Assembly (NCBI RefSeq): GCF_001019615.1
Contig: NZ_JNBQ01000010.1
Span: 33,277-97,276, forward strand
DNA length: 64,000 nucleotides
Direction: 5' to 3'
From: Cellulosimicrobium funkei
Lineage (GTDB): Bacteria; Actinomycetota; Actinomycetes; Actinomycetales; Cellulomonadaceae
The position numbers and the translations under genes are program-made. Shown piece after piece: positions 17,176 through 27,828 of this stretch. Numbering within the stretch: position 1 is the first letter of the stretch; each line of letters starts with the position of its first letter. The notes below the pieces were generated by a model. The model was not told the DNA's origin, did not search any database, and saw only the letters and a program-made list of their open reading frames with translations.

Positions 17176-18001
17176 GGTCCGGCGTCGGGCGGGACGGCGC
17201 CGGACCGTACCGCGCGACCAACGTCCGGAACGCCTCCGCGGCGACCGTGCGCGCACCGGCGCGGTCGCCGTCGTGCAGCACGGCGTCGGACGCGAGGGCC
17301 AGCTCGTCGGCCACGAGCCGAGCGAGCGGTCCCGGAACGGCGCCTGCACCCATCTCGCGCGACACGGCCTTGAGCGCGACGAGGTCCGACGCGGCACGCA
17401 CCACGCTCGCCGAGGCCTCGCCCTCGGCGAGCAGGGTCGCCAGGTCCATCGGGGGGACCGCCTCGGGGCGAACCCGGAGCCAGCGCAGCGTCGCCGCCGG
17501 GCGCACGGCGTAGAACACCTTCTTGAGCGGCACCTCGGGGTCCGACCACCAGCGCTCCCGCTGCCCCCGTGCGACGTGCAGGTAGTGGCGCCGCAGCGCG
17601 TCACGGTCGACGACGTGCTCCGCGAGCGCGAGCAGCTCCGCCCGGAACGCGTCGTCGGCGCGGTACACGATCGGCGAGCGCACCCACTCCAGCAGCGTCG
17701 CGTTGCCCCGCACGAGGAGCCGCACCGCCTTGAGCAGGTCCCAGCCGTTCACGTCGAGCACGGCGTCGAGCGGCGTCTCGACGACGTCGCGCCGCGGCCA
17801 CGGATCCAGGTAGTCCGCCACCGGCCGCACGTAGACGAACCGGCAGTCGTAGTCCGAGTCCGGCGACGGGAACCCCCACGCACGGCTCCCGCTCTCCACC
17901 GCGAGCGGCATGGCGACCTGCTCGTCGCGTACGACGGCGTCCAGCCGCGCGTCGACCCGACGCACGACCGCAGGGTCCAGGGAGTCCGGCACGGCACGCA
18001 T
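17147..18001 (-). CDS. RlaP-like nucleotidyltransferase
   Basis: Protein of 284 residues with a DNA-polymerase-beta-type nucleotidyltransferase core. The motif ESGSRAWGFPSPDSDYDCRF has the GS and the paired acidic residues that bind the metal. Residues YYLH/VARGQRERWW and PLKKVFYAVRPAATLRWL match the predicted nucleotidyltransferases of the RlaP family, named for occurrence in some RNA-repair operons. No RNA ligase or repair partner is nearby, so the activity here is unknown. ATG at 18001 was chosen. The last 29 bases overlap the end of the convergent glycosyltransferase. Confidence 0.78.
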   Translation of the reverse strand: MRAVPDSLDPAVVRRVDARLDAVVRDEQVAMPLAVESGSRAWGFPSPDSDYDCRFVYVRPVADYLDPWPRRDVVETPLDAVLDVNGWDLLKAVRLLVRGNATLLEWVRSPIVYRADDAFRAELLALAEHVVDRDALRRHYLHVARGQRERWWSDPEVPLKKVFYAVRPAATLRWLRVRPEAVPPMDLATLLAEGEASASVVRAASDLVALKAVSREMGAGAVPGPLARLVADELALASDAVLHDGDRAGARTVAAEAFRTLVARYGPAPSRPTPDLTRAPAAGP

Positions 18002-18092
18002 CCCGCGAGGGTAGGAGCACCGGAGCGTCCGTGTCGTGGTCTTTCCACCGATGGTCGCTCGCGCGCGCGGTGGCCGCGGTGCTCGACGGCGA

Positions 18093-18141
18093 GACGCCGG
18101 ACGGCGGCGCCCCTGCGAGAGGGGCGCCGCCGTCCGGCGTC
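18093..18141 (-). terminator. Strong terminator downstream of pyk
   Basis: A perfect 22-bp stem (18093-18114 with 18120-18141) around a 5-base loop, 35 bases after the pyk stop on the minus strand. It separates pyk from the nucleotidyltransferase gene that follows in the same direction. Confidence 0.82.
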
Positions 18142-18175
18142 GTGCGCGGTCTACGCCCTCACGGGCGCGACGGGG

Positions 18176-19606
18176 TCAGGCGCGCGTGTCGGAGTGGTCG
18201 CCGATCTTGTGCACGAGGATCGAGTTCGTCGTGCCCGGCTGGCCCACGGGGGCGCCGGAGACGACGACCACGAGGTCGCCGACCTCGGCGAGACCGTTGG
18301 CCTGGAGGGTCGTGTCGACCTGACCGACCATCGCGTCGGTGTTCTCCACCTCGGGCACCTGGTACGTCTGGGTGCCCCACGTGAGCGACAGGACGTTGCG
18401 CACGTGCTCGCGCGGCGTGAACGCGAGGAGCGGGATGGACGAGCGCAGGCGCGACATGCGGCGCGCGGAGTCGCCCGACTGCGTGAACGTCGCGAGGTAC
18501 TTCGCGCCGAGGATCTCGCCGATCTCGGCGGCGGCACGCGTGATGGCGCCACCGCGCGTGTGCGGGGTCGAGCCGAGCGGCGCGATGCGCTCGCGGCCGG
18601 CCTCCTCCGTCGCCTCGATGATGCGGGCCATGGTCTGCACCGTGAGGATCGGGTACTCGCCCACGCTGGTCTCGCCCGAGAGCATGACCGCGTCGGCCCC
18701 GTCGAGGACGGCGTTGGCGCAGTCGGACGCCTCGGCGCGCGTCGGGCGCGGCGAGTTCGTCATGGACTCGAGCACCTGCGTCGCGACGATGACGGGCTTG
18801 GCGTTGCGGCGCGCGAGCTCGACGATGCGCTTCTGGACGAGCGGGACCTGCTCGAGCGGGAGCTCGACCGCGAGGTCGCCGCGGGCCACCATGACGCCGT
18901 CGAACGCGTCGACGATCTCGGCGAGGTTGTCGACGGCCTGCGGCTTCTCGATCTTGGCGACGACGGGGACCGTACGGCCCTCCTCGTCCATGATCCGCTT
19001 GACGTCCTCGAAGTCCTTCGCGGACCGCACGAACGACAGCGCGATGATGTCGGCACCGAGCTTGAGCGCCCAGCGCAGGTCGTCCTGGTCCTTCTCGGAC
19101 AGCGCCGGCACGGAGACCGCGACACCCGGGAGGTTCAGGCCCTTGTTGTTCGACACCGGCCCGGCGACCTCGACGCGCGTCACGACGCGCGGGCCCTCGA
19201 CGGCGGTGACGCGGACGAGTACCTTGCCGTCGTCGATGAGGATCGGGTCGCCGACGCGCGCGTCGCCGGGCAGGCCCTTGTGCGTCGTGGAGACGAGCTC
19301 CTTGGTACCGACGACGTCCTCGGTCGTGATCGTGAAGGTGTCACCCTCCTCGAGCCAGTGCTTCTCGTCGCCGCCGAAGCGGCCCAGACGGATCTTCGGC
19401 CCCTGGAGGTCGACGAGCACCGCCACGGACCGGCCCGACTCGGCGGCGGCCTCGCGCACGCCGTGGTAGACGGCCGCGTGCTCCTCGGCGCTGCCGTGGC
19501 TGCGGTTGATCCGCGCCACGTCCATCCCCGCGTCGACGAGCGCGCGGAGCTGCTCCTTCGACTCGGTCGCGGGTCCGATGGTGCAGACGATCTTTGCTCT
19601 GCGCAT
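18176..19606 (-). CDS. pyk: Pyruvate kinase
   Basis: Converts phosphoenolpyruvate and ADP to pyruvate and ATP. The 476-residue protein starts MRRAKIVCTIGPAT and has the substrate-binding MVARGDLAVELP and the catalytic Lys in VAKIEKPQAV, followed by ATQVLESMTNSPRPTRAEA. Length and domain order (barrel, inserted beta domain at about 70-170, C-terminal regulatory domain) are normal. The conserved N-x-S-H segment reads INRSHGS, with Arg where Phe, Leu or Met is common. ATG at 19606 has GGAG close upstream. It lies 112 bases after gltD in the same direction and may be partly co-transcribed. Confidence 0.96.
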   Translation of the reverse strand: MRRAKIVCTIGPATESKEQLRALVDAGMDVARINRSHGSAEEHAAVYHGVREAAAESGRSVAVLVDLQGPKIRLGRFGGDEKHWLEEGDTFTITTEDVVGTKELVSTTHKGLPGDARVGDPILIDDGKVLVRVTAVEGPRVVTRVEVAGPVSNNKGLNLPGVAVSVPALSEKDQDDLRWALKLGADIIALSFVRSAKDFEDVKRIMDEEGRTVPVVAKIEKPQAVDNLAEIVDAFDGVMVARGDLAVELPLEQVPLVQKRIVELARRNAKPVIVATQVLESMTNSPRPTRAEASDCANAVLDGADAVMLSGETSVGEYPILTVQTMARIIEATEEAGRERIAPLGSTPHTRGGAITRAAAEIGEILGAKYLATFTQSGDSARRMSRLRSSIPLLAFTPREHVRNVLSLTWGTQTYQVPEVENTDAMVGQVDTTLQANGLAEVGDLVVVVSGAPVGQPGTTNSILVHKIGDHSDTRA

Positions 19607-19627
19607 ATCTCCAGCCTCTAGTCTTCC

Positions 19628-19646
19628 GACCGGCCGGGAGCCGGTC
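19628..19646 (-). terminator. Possible hairpin between gltD and pyk
   Basis: A 7-bp stem (GACCGGC/GCCGGTC) with a 5-base loop, about 70 bases after the gltD stop and just before the pyk start. It may end gltBD transcription or act in the pyk leader. Confidence 0.35.
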
Positions 19647-19718
19647 GTCGCGGGGTGCCCCTCCCTAGGATGCCCCGCTCATCGTCCCGGCGCCGGACAC
19701 CCGACGTCGGGGTGCACG

Positions 19719-21185
19719 TCAAGCGCGCAAGGACACGGTGTTCGCGCGCACGGGCGCGGGCAGCTCGGTCCCTCCCTGAAGGTAGGCGTCGACGGAAGCC
19801 GCCGCCGCCCGACCCTCGGCGATCGCCCACACGATCAGCGACTGCCCACGACCCGCGTCGCCGGCCACGAAGACCCCCGGCAGCGACGACGCGAAGTCGT
19901 CGCCGCGCGCCACGAGGCCGCGGCTCGTGAGGTCCGTGCCGGCCTGGGTCGTGAGGGTCGCCGTCTCCGGCCCGGTGAAGCCCATCGCGACGAGCACGAG
20001 GTCCGCGGGGATCTCGCGCTCGGTGCCCGCCTTGGGCACGCGACGGCCGTCGGGCAGGTACTCGGTCTCCGCGACGCGCAGCGCGCGCACGGCTCCGTCC
20101 TCGTCGCCCAGGAACTCGACGGTCGACGCGAGGAACTCGCGCTCGCCGCCCTCCTCGTGGGACGAGGACACCTCGAAGAGGATGGGGTCCGTCGGCCACG
20201 GCTGGGTCGCCGACCGCTCGAGCGGCGGCTGCTTGCCGATCGCGAGCGTCGTCACGCTCGCCGCGCCCTGGCGCAGCGAGGTGCCGAGGCAGTCCGACCC
20301 GGTGTCGCCGCCACCGATCACGATGACGTGCTTGCCCGTGGCCGTGATCTGGTCGGCGACCTCGCGGCCGGCCACGACGGCGTTCGCCTGGTGCAGGAAG
20401 TCCATGGCGAAGTGGATGCCGTCGAGCTCGCGGCCGGGGATCGACAGGTCGCGCGGGACGGTCGCGCCCGTGGCGACCACGACGGCGTCGTACCGCGCGC
20501 GCAGGTCGTCCCAGGTGATGTCCACGCCGATCTCGACGCCCGGGCGGAAGCGCGTGCCCTCGGCCTCCATCTGCGCCACGCGGCGGTCGATGTGGAGCTT
20601 CTCGAGCTTGAAGTCGGGGATGCCGTAGCGCAGCAGCCCGCCGATCGCGTCGTCCCGCTCGTACACGGCGACCGTGTGGCCGGCGCGCGTGAGCTGCTGC
20701 GCGGCCGCGAGGCCGGCAGGGCCCGAGCCCACGACGGCGACGGTCGAGCCCGTGAGGCGCTGCGGCACCTGCGGCGTGACGTAGCCGCGCGCGAACGCCT
20801 CGTCGATGATCGAGACCTCGACGTTCTTGATCGTGACGGCCGGCTGGTTGATGCCGAGCACGCAGCTCGACTCGCACGGCGCCGGGCACACGCGACCGGT
20901 GAACTCCGGGAAGTTGTTCGTCTCGTGCAGGCGGTCGATCGCGTCGGCCCACTGGTCGCGGTAGACGAGGTCGTTCCACTCCGGGATGAGGTTGCCGAGC
21001 GGGCACCCCTGGTGGCAGAAGGGGATGCCGCAGTCCATGCAGCGTCCCGCCTGCTCCTTGAGGAAGACCTGGCCCTCCTCGAGGTGCGCGTGCACGTCCT
21101 TCCAGTCCCGCAGGCGCACGGCCACCGGGCGGTTGGGCGGGAGCTCACGCTCCCGCACCTTCAGGAATCCGCGGGGGTCAGCCAC
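19719..21185 (-). CDS. gltD: Glutamate synthase small subunit
   Basis: NADPH-oxidising beta subunit of glutamate synthase; passes electrons through FAD and iron-sulfur centres to GltB. The 488-residue protein has the N-terminal cluster-binding [14 protein letters not shown] and [11 protein letters not shown], the FAD motif [17 protein letters not shown], the NADPH motif [15 protein letters not shown] and the C-terminal FAD site [22 protein letters not shown] at 21185 lies inside the end of gltB, overlapping it by 8 bases, with GGAGG upstream, so the subunits are coupled. Confidence 0.96.
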   Translation of the reverse strand: MADPRGFLKVRERELPPNRPVAVRLRDWKDVHAHLEEGQVFLKEQAGRCMDCGIPFCHQGCPLGNLIPEWNDLVYRDQWADAIDRLHETNNFPEFTGRVCPAPCESSCVLGINQPAVTIKNVEVSIIDEAFARGYVTPQVPQRLTGSTVAVVGSGPAGLAAAQQLTRAGHTVAVYERDDAIGGLLRYGIPDFKLEKLHIDRRVAQMEAEGTRFRPGVEIGVDITWDDLRARYDAVVVATGATVPRDLSIPGRELDGIHFAMDFLHQANAVVAGREVADQITATGKHVIVIGGGDTGSDCLGTSLRQGAASVTTLAIGKQPPLERSATQPWPTDPILFEVSSSHEEGGEREFLASTVEFLGDEDGAVRALRVAETEYLPDGRRVPKAGTEREIPADLVLVAMGFTGPETATLTTQAGTDLTSRGLVARGDDFASSLPGVFVAGDAGRGQSLIVWAIAEGRAAAASVDAYLQGGTELPAPVRANTVSLRA

Positions 21186-24100
21186 GGGCCACCTCCAAGA
21201 TCTGGTCCCACACGCCCGGAGCCGCGGGGTCGAGCCCGGCCGACTCGGCCTTCTCGAGCGCCGAGCGCATGCGGGCGAAGTCGGTCGGCAGCACGCGCGT
21301 GAAGCGCTGGACGGCCGCGGGGAAGTCCTCGAGGAGCTCGGCCGCGAGCGGCGACCCGGTCTCCTCGTGGTGACGACGCACGAGCTGCTCGACGAGCGCC
21401 ACCTCGGCGTCCTCGAGCGGGCTCAGGCCGAGCTCGCCCGTCGCGAGCGCGCTCGTGTTCACGGCGCCCTCCCGCAGGTCGAGCACGTACGCGGTGCCGC
21501 CCGACATGCCGGCGCCGAAGTTGCGCCCGGTCGGGCCGAGCACGAGCACCGTGCCGCCCGTCATGTACTCGCAGCCGTGGTCGCCCACGCCCTCGACGAC
21601 GAGCGTCGCACCCGAGTTGCGGACGCCGAAGCGCTCCCCGACACGACCGCGCAGGAAGATCTCGCCCGACGTCGCGCCGTAGCCGATGACGTTGCCCGCC
21701 ACGACGTTGCTCGACCCGGTGAGGACCGCGTTGCGGTCCGGGCGCACGACGATCCGTCCGCCCGACAGGCCCTTGCCGACGTAGTCGTTCGCGTCGCCGA
21801 ACAGGCGCAGCGTGACGCCGCGCGGGAGGAACGCGCCGAGCGACTGGCCGGCGGACCCGGTGAGGGTCACGTCGATCGTGTCGTCGGGCAGGCCCTCGCC
21901 GCGGAACCGCTTGGTCACCTCGTGCCCGAGCATCGTGCCCACGGTGCGGTTGACGTTGCGCACCGGCAGGGAGATGCGGACCGGCTCGCGCCGCTCCAGC
22001 GCGTCCTCCGCGAGGGCGACGAGCTGGTTGTCGAGCGCCTTCTCGAGGCCGTGGTCCTGCGTCGTGGTGTTGCGCAGCGACGCGCCCTCGACCGGCACGG
22101 GCCGCTCGAGCACGGGCCCGAGGTCGAGGCCCTGGGCCTTCCAGTGGTCGACCGCCTTGCGCGTGTCGAGGAGCTCGACGCGGCCGATGGCCTCCTCGAC
22201 GGTCCGGAAGCCGAGCCGCGCCAGGTACTCGCGCACCTCCTCGGCGATGAACTCGAAGAAGTTCACGACGAACTCCGGCTTGCCGGTGAACCGGGCACGC
22301 AGCTCGGGGTTCTGCGTCGCGACACCGACCGGGCACGTGTCCAGGTGGCACACGCGCATCATGACGCAGCCCGAGACGACCATGGGGGCGGTCGCGAAGC
22401 CGAACTCCTCGGCGCCGAGCAGCGCGGCCACGACGACGTCGCGGCCGGTCTTCATCTGGCCGTCGACCTGGACGACGATGCGGTCGCGCAGGTTGTTGAG
22501 CACGAGGGTCTGCTGGGTCTCGGCGAGGCCGATCTCCCACGGCGTGCCCGCGTGCTTGAGCGACGTCAGCGGGCTCGCGCCCGTGCCGCCGTCGTGACCC
22601 GAGATGAGGACGACGTCCGCGTGCGCCTTGGACACGCCCGTCGCGACCGTCCCGACGCCGAACTCGGAGACGAGCTTGACGTGGATGCGCGCCGCCGGGT
22701 TCGCGTTCTTCGCGTCGTGGATGAGCTGCGCGAGGTCCTCGATCGAGTAGATGTCGTGGTGCGGCGGCGGCGAGATGAGCCCGACGCCCGGCGTCGAGTG
22801 CCGGGTCTTGGCGACCCACGGGTACACCTTGTGGCCCGGGAGCTGACCGCCCTCGCCGGGCTTGGCGCCCTGGGCGAGCTTGATCTGGATGTCGTCCGCG
22901 TTCGTCAGGTACTCGCTCGTGACGCCGAAGCGCCCCGAGGCGATCTGCTTGACCTTGGAGCGGCGCTCCGGGTCGTACAGGCGCTCCGGGTCCTCGCCGC
23001 CCTCGCCCGTGTTCGACCGGCCGCCGAGGCGGTTCATCGCGATCGCGAGGGTCTCGTGCGCCTCCGCGGAGATCGACCCGTAGGACATGGCGCCCGTGTT
23101 GAAGCGCTTGACGATCTCGCTCACCGGCTCGACCTCGTCGAGCGGGACCGCGGGGCGCTCGCCCTCGCGCAGCGCGAGGAGGCCGCGCAGGGTCATGAGC
23201 CGCGAGGACTGCTCGTCGACGCGGTGCGTGTACTGGCGGAAGATGTCGAACCGGCGCTCGCGCGTGGCGTGCTGGAGGCGGAAGACCGTCTCCGGGTCGA
23301 ACAGGTGCTCCTCGCTGTCCCGGCGCCACTGGTACTCGCCGCCCGTCGTGAGGCGCACGTGCGGGCGGTGGTTGCCGGACTTGGGGTACGCGTCGACGTG
23401 CCGCGCCGCGACCTCGGCCGCGACGACGTCGAGCCCGATGCCGCTGAGGCGCGACGTCGTGCCCGTGAAGAACGCCTGCACGAGGTCGTGGGACAGGCCC
23501 ACCGCCTCGAAGACCTGGGCGCCGCGGTAGGAGGAGATGGTCGAGATGCCCATCTTGCTCATGACCTTGAGGACGCCCTTGCCGAGCCCCTTGATGAGGT
23601 TCGCGACGGCCTTCGCCGGGTCGACCGTGAGGTAGCCGCGGCGCGCGAGGTCCTCGACCGTCTCCATGGCGAGGTACGGGTTGACCGCGGCGGCGCCGTA
23701 GCCGATGAGCAGCGCGACGTGGTGCACCTCGCGCACGTCGCCGGCCTCGACGACGAGCGACACCTGGGTGCGCGTGTGCCGGCGCAGCAGGTGGTGGTGC
23801 ACCGCGCTCGACAGGAGCAGAGACGGGATCGGGGCGTGCTCGGCGTCCGAGTCGCGGTCCGACAGCACGATGAAGCTCGCGCCCGCGGCGACGTGCTCGT
23901 CGACCTCGGCGAAGATCTCCTCGAGGCGGGCGAGCAGGGACTCGCCACCGCCCGCGACGCGGTACAGGCCCTTGATCGTCACCGCGCGGAAGATGCCGGC
24001 GAGCTTCGGGTCCTTGTCGACGCGGATGATCTTCGCGAGCTGGTCGTTGTCGAGCACGGGGAACGGCAGCATGAGCTTGCGCGCGTGCTCGGGCGTGTCG

Positions 24101-25761
24101 ACGAGGAGGTTCGGCTCCGGGCCGATCGCGCCGCCGACGGACGTGACGAGCTCCTCGCGGATCGCGTCGAGCGGCGGGTTCGTCACCTGCGCGAACATCT
24201 GCGTGAAGTAGTCGAAGAGCAGGCGCGGTCGCTTCGCGAGGACGGCGATGGGCGTGTCCGTGCCCATCGCGCCCAGCGGCTCCGCCCCCGTGTTGGCCAT
24301 CGGGGTGAGGATGACCTTGAGCTCCTCCTGCGTGTAGCCGAACGCGCGCTGGCGGCGCTCGACGGACGCGGGGCTGTGCGCGACGTGCTCGCGCTCGGGG
24401 AGCTGGTCGAGGTAGACCGCGTTCTCCGCGACCCACTGCGCGTACGGGCGCTGCGCGGCGAGCTGGGACTTGATCTCCTCGTCCTCGATGATCCGGCCCT
24501 GGCCGGTGTCGACGAGGAACATGCGCCCCGGCTCGAGGCGGCCCTTGCGGACGATCGTCGCGGGGTCGAGGTCGAGCACGCCCGCCTCGCTCGCGAGCAC
24601 GACGAGGCCGTCCTCGGTCACCCAGTAGCGTCCCGGGCGCAGGCCGTTGCGGTCCAGGACCGCGCCGATCAGCGTCCCGTCGGTGAAGTTCAGGCACGCC
24701 GGCCCGTCCCACGGCTCCATGAGCGTCGAGTGGTACTCGTAGAACGCGCGCAGGTCCGGGTCCATGTCGGCGTGGTTCTCCCACGCCTCCGGGATCATCA
24801 TGAGCACGGCGTGCGGCAGCGAGCGGCCCGACAGGTGCAGGAGCTCGAGCACCTCGTCGAAGCTCGCCGAGTCGCTCGACCCCTCCGAGCACACCGGCAG
24901 GAGCGGCGCGAGGTCGCCGACGGCGTCGCTCGCGAGGGTGCCCTCGCGCGCCGCCATCCAGTTGCGGTTGCCGCGCACCGTGTTGATCTCGCCGTTGTGC
25001 GCGATCATCCGGAACGGCTGCGCGAGCGGCCACGACGGGAACGTGTTCGTCGAGAACCGCGAGTGCACGAGCGCGATCTCGCTCGCGTACCGCGGGTCGG
25101 ACAGGTCCGGGAAGAACGGCTCGAGCTGCGCCGTCGTGAGCATGCCCTTGTACGTGAGGGTGCGCGCCGAGAGCGAGGCGAAGAACAGGCCGAGCTCGTT
25201 CTCCGCGCGCTTGCGCAGGCGGTAGGTGCGGCGGTCGAGCTCGACGCCGGACAGCTCGCGCGCGGGGTCCGCGACGACGACCTGGCGGAACAGCGGCATG
25301 GACGCGCGGGCGCTCGGTCCGACGAGGTCGGCGGTCACGGGCACGTCGCGCCACGCGAGGACCTCGAGCTTCTCCTCGGCCGCGATCGCCTCGACACCGC
25401 GGGCCGCCTCCGCGGCCGCGCCGGCGTCCTGCGGGAGGAAGGCCATGCCGATGGCGTAGTGCCCGGCGGGCGGGAGCTCCGCGTCGACCACGTCGCGCAC
25501 GAACGCGTCGGGGATCTGCGTGAGGATCCCGGCGCCGTCGCCGCTGTTCTCCTCGGCGCCGACGGCGCCGCGGTGGTCGAGGTTGAGCAGGGCCGTCAGG
25601 CCCGCGTCAACGATGTCGCGTCCGGGCGTGCCGCGGAGCGTCGCCACGAAGGCGACGCCGCACGCGTCGTGCTCGGCGGCGGGGTCGTACAGACCGGATG
25701 CCGTGGGAGGGGCGGACAGGGCAGGTGCCCGGTGCGCGTCCCGATACTGCGGCGTGGTCAT
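21178..25761 (-). CDS. gltB: Glutamate synthase large subunit
   Basis: Makes two glutamates from glutamine and 2-oxoglutarate. The 1,527-residue protein has a short propeptide and the catalytic Cys34 in [11 protein letters not shown], which becomes the N-terminus after cleavage. The glutaminase domain (to about residue 430), the FMN barrel ([18 protein letters not shown]) and the iron-sulfur Cys cluster [15 protein letters not shown], then the C-terminal beta-helix domain ([20 protein letters not shown]), follow in the normal order. ATG at 25761 ([10 protein letters not shown]) has GAGGACGG upstream; a GTG at 25776 is also in frame. It follows lgt by 138 bases. Confidence 0.96.
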   Translation of the reverse strand: MTTPQYRDAHRAPALSAPPTASGLYDPAAEHDACGVAFVATLRGTPGRDIVDAGLTALLNLDHRGAVGAEENSGDGAGILTQIPDAFVRDVVDAELPPAGHYAIGMAFLPQDAGAAAEAARGVEAIAAEEKLEVLAWRDVPVTADLVGPSARASMPLFRQVVVADPARELSGVELDRRTYRLRKRAENELGLFFASLSARTLTYKGMLTTAQLEPFFPDLSDPRYASEIALVHSRFSTNTFPSWPLAQPFRMIAHNGEINTVRGNRNWMAAREGTLASDAVGDLAPLLPVCSEGSSDSASFDEVLELLHLSGRSLPHAVLMMIPEAWENHADMDPDLRAFYEYHSTLMEPWDGPACLNFTDGTLIGAVLDRNGLRPGRYWVTEDGLVVLASEAGVLDLDPATIVRKGRLEPGRMFLVDTGQGRIIEDEEIKSQLAAQRPYAQWVAENAVYLDQLPEREHVAHSPASVERRQRAFGYTQEELKVILTPMANTGAEPLGAMGTDTPIAVLAKRPRLLFDYFTQMFAQVTNPPLDAIREELVTSVGGAIGPEPNLLVDTPEHARKLMLPFPVLDNDQLAKIIRVDKDPKLAGIFRAVTIKGLYRVAGGGESLLARLEEIFAEVDEHVAAGASFIVLSDRDSDAEHAPIPSLLLSSAVHHHLLRRHTRTQVSLVVEAGDVREVHHVALLIGYGAAAVNPYLAMETVEDLARRGYLTVDPAKAVANLIKGLGKGVLKVMSKMGISTISSYRGAQVFEAVGLSHDLVQAFFTGTTSRLSGIGLDVVAAEVAARHVDAYPKSGNHRPHVRLTTGGEYQWRRDSEEHLFDPETVFRLQHATRERRFDIFRQYTHRVDEQSSRLMTLRGLLALREGERPAVPLDEVEPVSEIVKRFNTGAMSYGSISAEAHETLAIAMNRLGGRSNTGEGGEDPERLYDPERRSKVKQIASGRFGVTSEYLTNADDIQIKLAQGAKPGEGGQLPGHKVYPWVAKTRHSTPGVGLISPPPHHDIYSIEDLAQLIHDAKNANPAARIHVKLVSEFGVGTVATGVSKAHADVVLISGHDGGTGASPLTSLKHAGTPWEIGLAETQQTLVLNNLRDRIVVQVDGQMKTGRDVVVAALLGAEEFGFATAPMVVSGCVMMRVCHLDTCPVGVATQNPELRARFTGKPEFVVNFFEFIAEEVREYLARLGFRTVEEAIGRVELLDTRKAVDHWKAQGLDLGPVLERPVPVEGASLRNTTTQDHGLEKALDNQLVALAEDALERREPVRISLPVRNVNRTVGTMLGHEVTKRFRGEGLPDDTIDVTLTGSAGQSLGAFLPRGVTLRLFGDANDYVGKGLSGGRIVVRPDRNAVLTGSSNVVAGNVIGYGATSGEIFLRGRVGERFGVRNSGATLVVEGVGDHGCEYMTGGTVLVLGPTGRNFGAGMSGGTAYVLDLREGAVNTSALATGELGLSPLEDAEVALVEQLVRRHHEETGSPLAAELLEDFPAAVQRFTRVLPTDFARMRSALEKAESAGLDPAAPGVWDQILEVARG

Positions 25762-25899
25762 CAACACCGTCCTCACAGGCGCCCGACCGAGACGGCCGGG
25801 CTGGTTCCAGCTGGGGGATTCGGGACGTCGTCGGCCCTATGGACATGACAGAACCCACCGGGCGGTCGCCCGGCGGATTCGCCTATGAATGACGGATGC

Positions 25900-26913
25900 T
25901 CAGCGACCGGGGTCTGGTCGCGCGGCATCTGCCTGCTCGGACTCCTCCGAGTCGTCGGAGTCCTCGGTCGTCGAGGTGTCCGCGTCGTCGGTCGACTCCT
26001 CGACCGGCTCCTCGGACCCCGTGGTGGACGCCTCGTCCGGAGCGTCGAGGGACACCGTCTCCTCGCGCCCGGGGTGGCGACGCCCGACAACGATAAACGC
26101 AATCAACGCACCGACGCCGACCAGGATCGAGGTCCAGACGTTCAGCCGGAGGCCGAGGACGAGCTCGGCCTCGTCGATGCGCAGCATCTCGATCCACACC
26201 CGACCGAGCGTGTAGACGAAGACGTAGAGCCAGAATACCCGACCATGACCCAGCCGGAACCGACGGTCCAGGTAGATCAGGAGCAGGGCAGCACCGATGT
26301 TCCAGACCATCTCGTAGAGGAACGTCGGGTGGAACAAGGTGCCCGGCGGATAGCCGGCTGCGGCGGCCACGGAGTCGTCGACGCGCAGCCCCCAGGGCAG
26401 CGTCGTGGGCGCGCCGAAGAGCTCCTGGTTGAACCAGTTGCCGAGGCGGCCGACCGCCTGCGCGAGCAGCAGCCCGGGCGCGAGGGCGTCGGCGAACGCG
26501 GGGAAGCTCACGCGCTGGCGACGGCACCCGATGTACGCGCCGACCGCGCCGAGCGCGACCGCGCCCCAGATGCCGAGGCCGCCCTCCCACACGTAGAGCG
26601 CGCGGACGGGGTCGCCGTTCGGGCCCCAGTACGGGTCCGGCGTCGAGAACACGTGGTACAGACGTCCGCCGACGATCCCGAACGGGACCGCCCAGAAGGC
26701 GATCTCCAGGACGTCGTCCGCCTCTCCCCCACGCTGCACCCAGCGGCGCCGGGTGAGCCACAGGGCCACGGCGATGCCCGCGAGGATCGCGAGCGCGTAC
26801 GCCCGGATCGGGAACGGCCCGACGTACCACGTGTGCTGCGGAGGGCTCGGGATCGCGGCGGGCAGGGCGCCCGCGGCCTCCACGAGCTGCCCGACGGCGA
26901 GCGCGGCGCTCAT
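25900..26913 (-). CDS. lgt: Prolipoprotein diacylglyceryl transferase
   Basis: Integral membrane enzyme that adds diacylglycerol to the lipobox Cys of prolipoproteins. The 337-residue protein has about seven membrane helices and the signature VGRLGNWFNQELFG. Other family residues are seen in FPIRAYALAILAG and HPTFLYEMVWN. The C-terminal 55 residues are acidic and serine-rich and probably cytosolic; such tails are common in actinobacterial Lgt. Its ATG overlaps the trpA stop (ATGA). A client lipoprotein with a LAAC lipobox is encoded in this window (39116-40150). Confidence 0.95.
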   Translation of the reverse strand: MSAALAVGQLVEAAGALPAAIPSPPQHTWYVGPFPIRAYALAILAGIAVALWLTRRRWVQRGGEADDVLEIAFWAVPFGIVGGRLYHVFSTPDPYWGPNGDPVRALYVWEGGLGIWGAVALGAVGAYIGCRRQRVSFPAFADALAPGLLLAQAVGRLGNWFNQELFGAPTTLPWGLRVDDSVAAAAGYPPGTLFHPTFLYEMVWNIGAALLLIYLDRRFRLGHGRVFWLYVFVYTLGRVWIEMLRIDEAELVLGLRLNVWTSILVGVGALIAFIVVGRRHPGREETVSLDAPDEASTTGSEEPVEESTDDADTSTTEDSDDSEESEQADAARPDPGR

Positions 26914-27828
26914 GCGACCACCTCGCCGGACGTCGTCGTGGCGGCCGGGACGTCGTCGCCGGCCCCTTCCCGGCCCGAGCGCACGCCTGCGGCGAGGCCC
27001 GCCGCGACGGCCTTGAGGGCGGCGATCCGCTCGTCCCACGGCGCGTCGCCCAGCAGGGGGCGGACGAACGCGGAGCCGACGATGACGCCGTCGGCGTAGC
27101 GCCCGACCTCGGCGGCCTGCTCGCCCGTCGACACGCCGAGCCCGACGCACACGAGGTCGGCCCCGGCGGCGCGCGTGTCGACGACGAGGCGTGCCGCCTG
27201 CGGCCCGACGGCCGCCCGCACGCCCGTGACGCCCATGGTCGAGGCGGCGTAGACGAACCCGCGCGACGCGCGCGCGGTGAGCCGCAGCCGCTCGGCCGTC
27301 GAGCTCGGCGCGACGAGGAAGACGCGGTCGAGCCCGTGCGCCTCCGAGGCGTCGAGCCACGCACGGCCCTCGTCGGGGATGAGGTCGGGCGTGATGAGCC
27401 CGGCCCCCCCCGGCGGCGGCGAGGTCGCGCGCGAACGCGTCGACGCCGTACCGCAGGACCGGGTTCCAGTACGTCATGACGAGGACGGGGACCCGCCCGC
27501 CCGTGCGCTCCGTGACGGCCGCGACGACGCGGAACACGTCCGCGACGCGGACGCCGGCGTCGAGCGCGGTCTGGGCGGCGGCCTGGATGACCGGGCCGTC
27601 CATCACGGGGTCGGTGTACGGGATGCCGAGCTCCAGCACGTCCACGCCCGACTCGACGAGCGCGAGCGCCGCCTCGATCGACCGGTCGACGGTCGGGAAC
27701 CCGACGGGCAGGTAGCCCACGAGCCCGGCACGGCCCTCCGCGCGGAGCTCGAGCAGGCGACGCGCCGTGACCGACGTCGTCCCCGCGCTCGGCGCCTCGG
27801 GGGCTTCCTTGGTCTGCGCCGCGCTCAC
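26910..27828 (-). pseudogene. trpA: Tryptophan synthase alpha chain, interrupted by one frameshift
   Basis: Cleaves indole-3-glycerol phosphate to indole, which is channelled to TrpB. Repaired, it would be 305 residues: the first half has LVGYLPVGFPTVDRSIEAAL, the catalytic Glu in VLELGIPYTDPVMDGPVIQ and VLVMTYWNPVLRYG; the second half (in another frame) has GLITPDLIPDE, VAPSSTAERL, GFVYAASTMGVTGVR and GVIVGSAFVRPL. The break is in a run of eight C at 27404-27411 (G on the coding strand); seven would read through as AAAGGAGLITPDL. The span of 919 bases is one more than a multiple of three. GTG at 27828 overlaps the trpB stop, and the stop overlaps lgt. Since everything around it is intact, a sequencing error is likely. 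Confidence 0.88.

Noticed and set aside
13406..18010. Mobile island inserted at the tRNA
   Set aside because: I looked for a copy of the tRNA 3' end (GGGTTCGAATCCCACC) and for an integrase up to 18.2 kb and saw neither, so only an accessory block can be claimed.
20986..25848. A 1,620-codon open frame antisense to gltB and gltD, and similar long antisense frames (for example 2493-4499, 8450-11911, 42351-45734)
   Set aside because: They mirror strongly conserved genes, are Arg/Asp/Val-rich without family motifs, and are expected by-products of GC-biased third codon positions.
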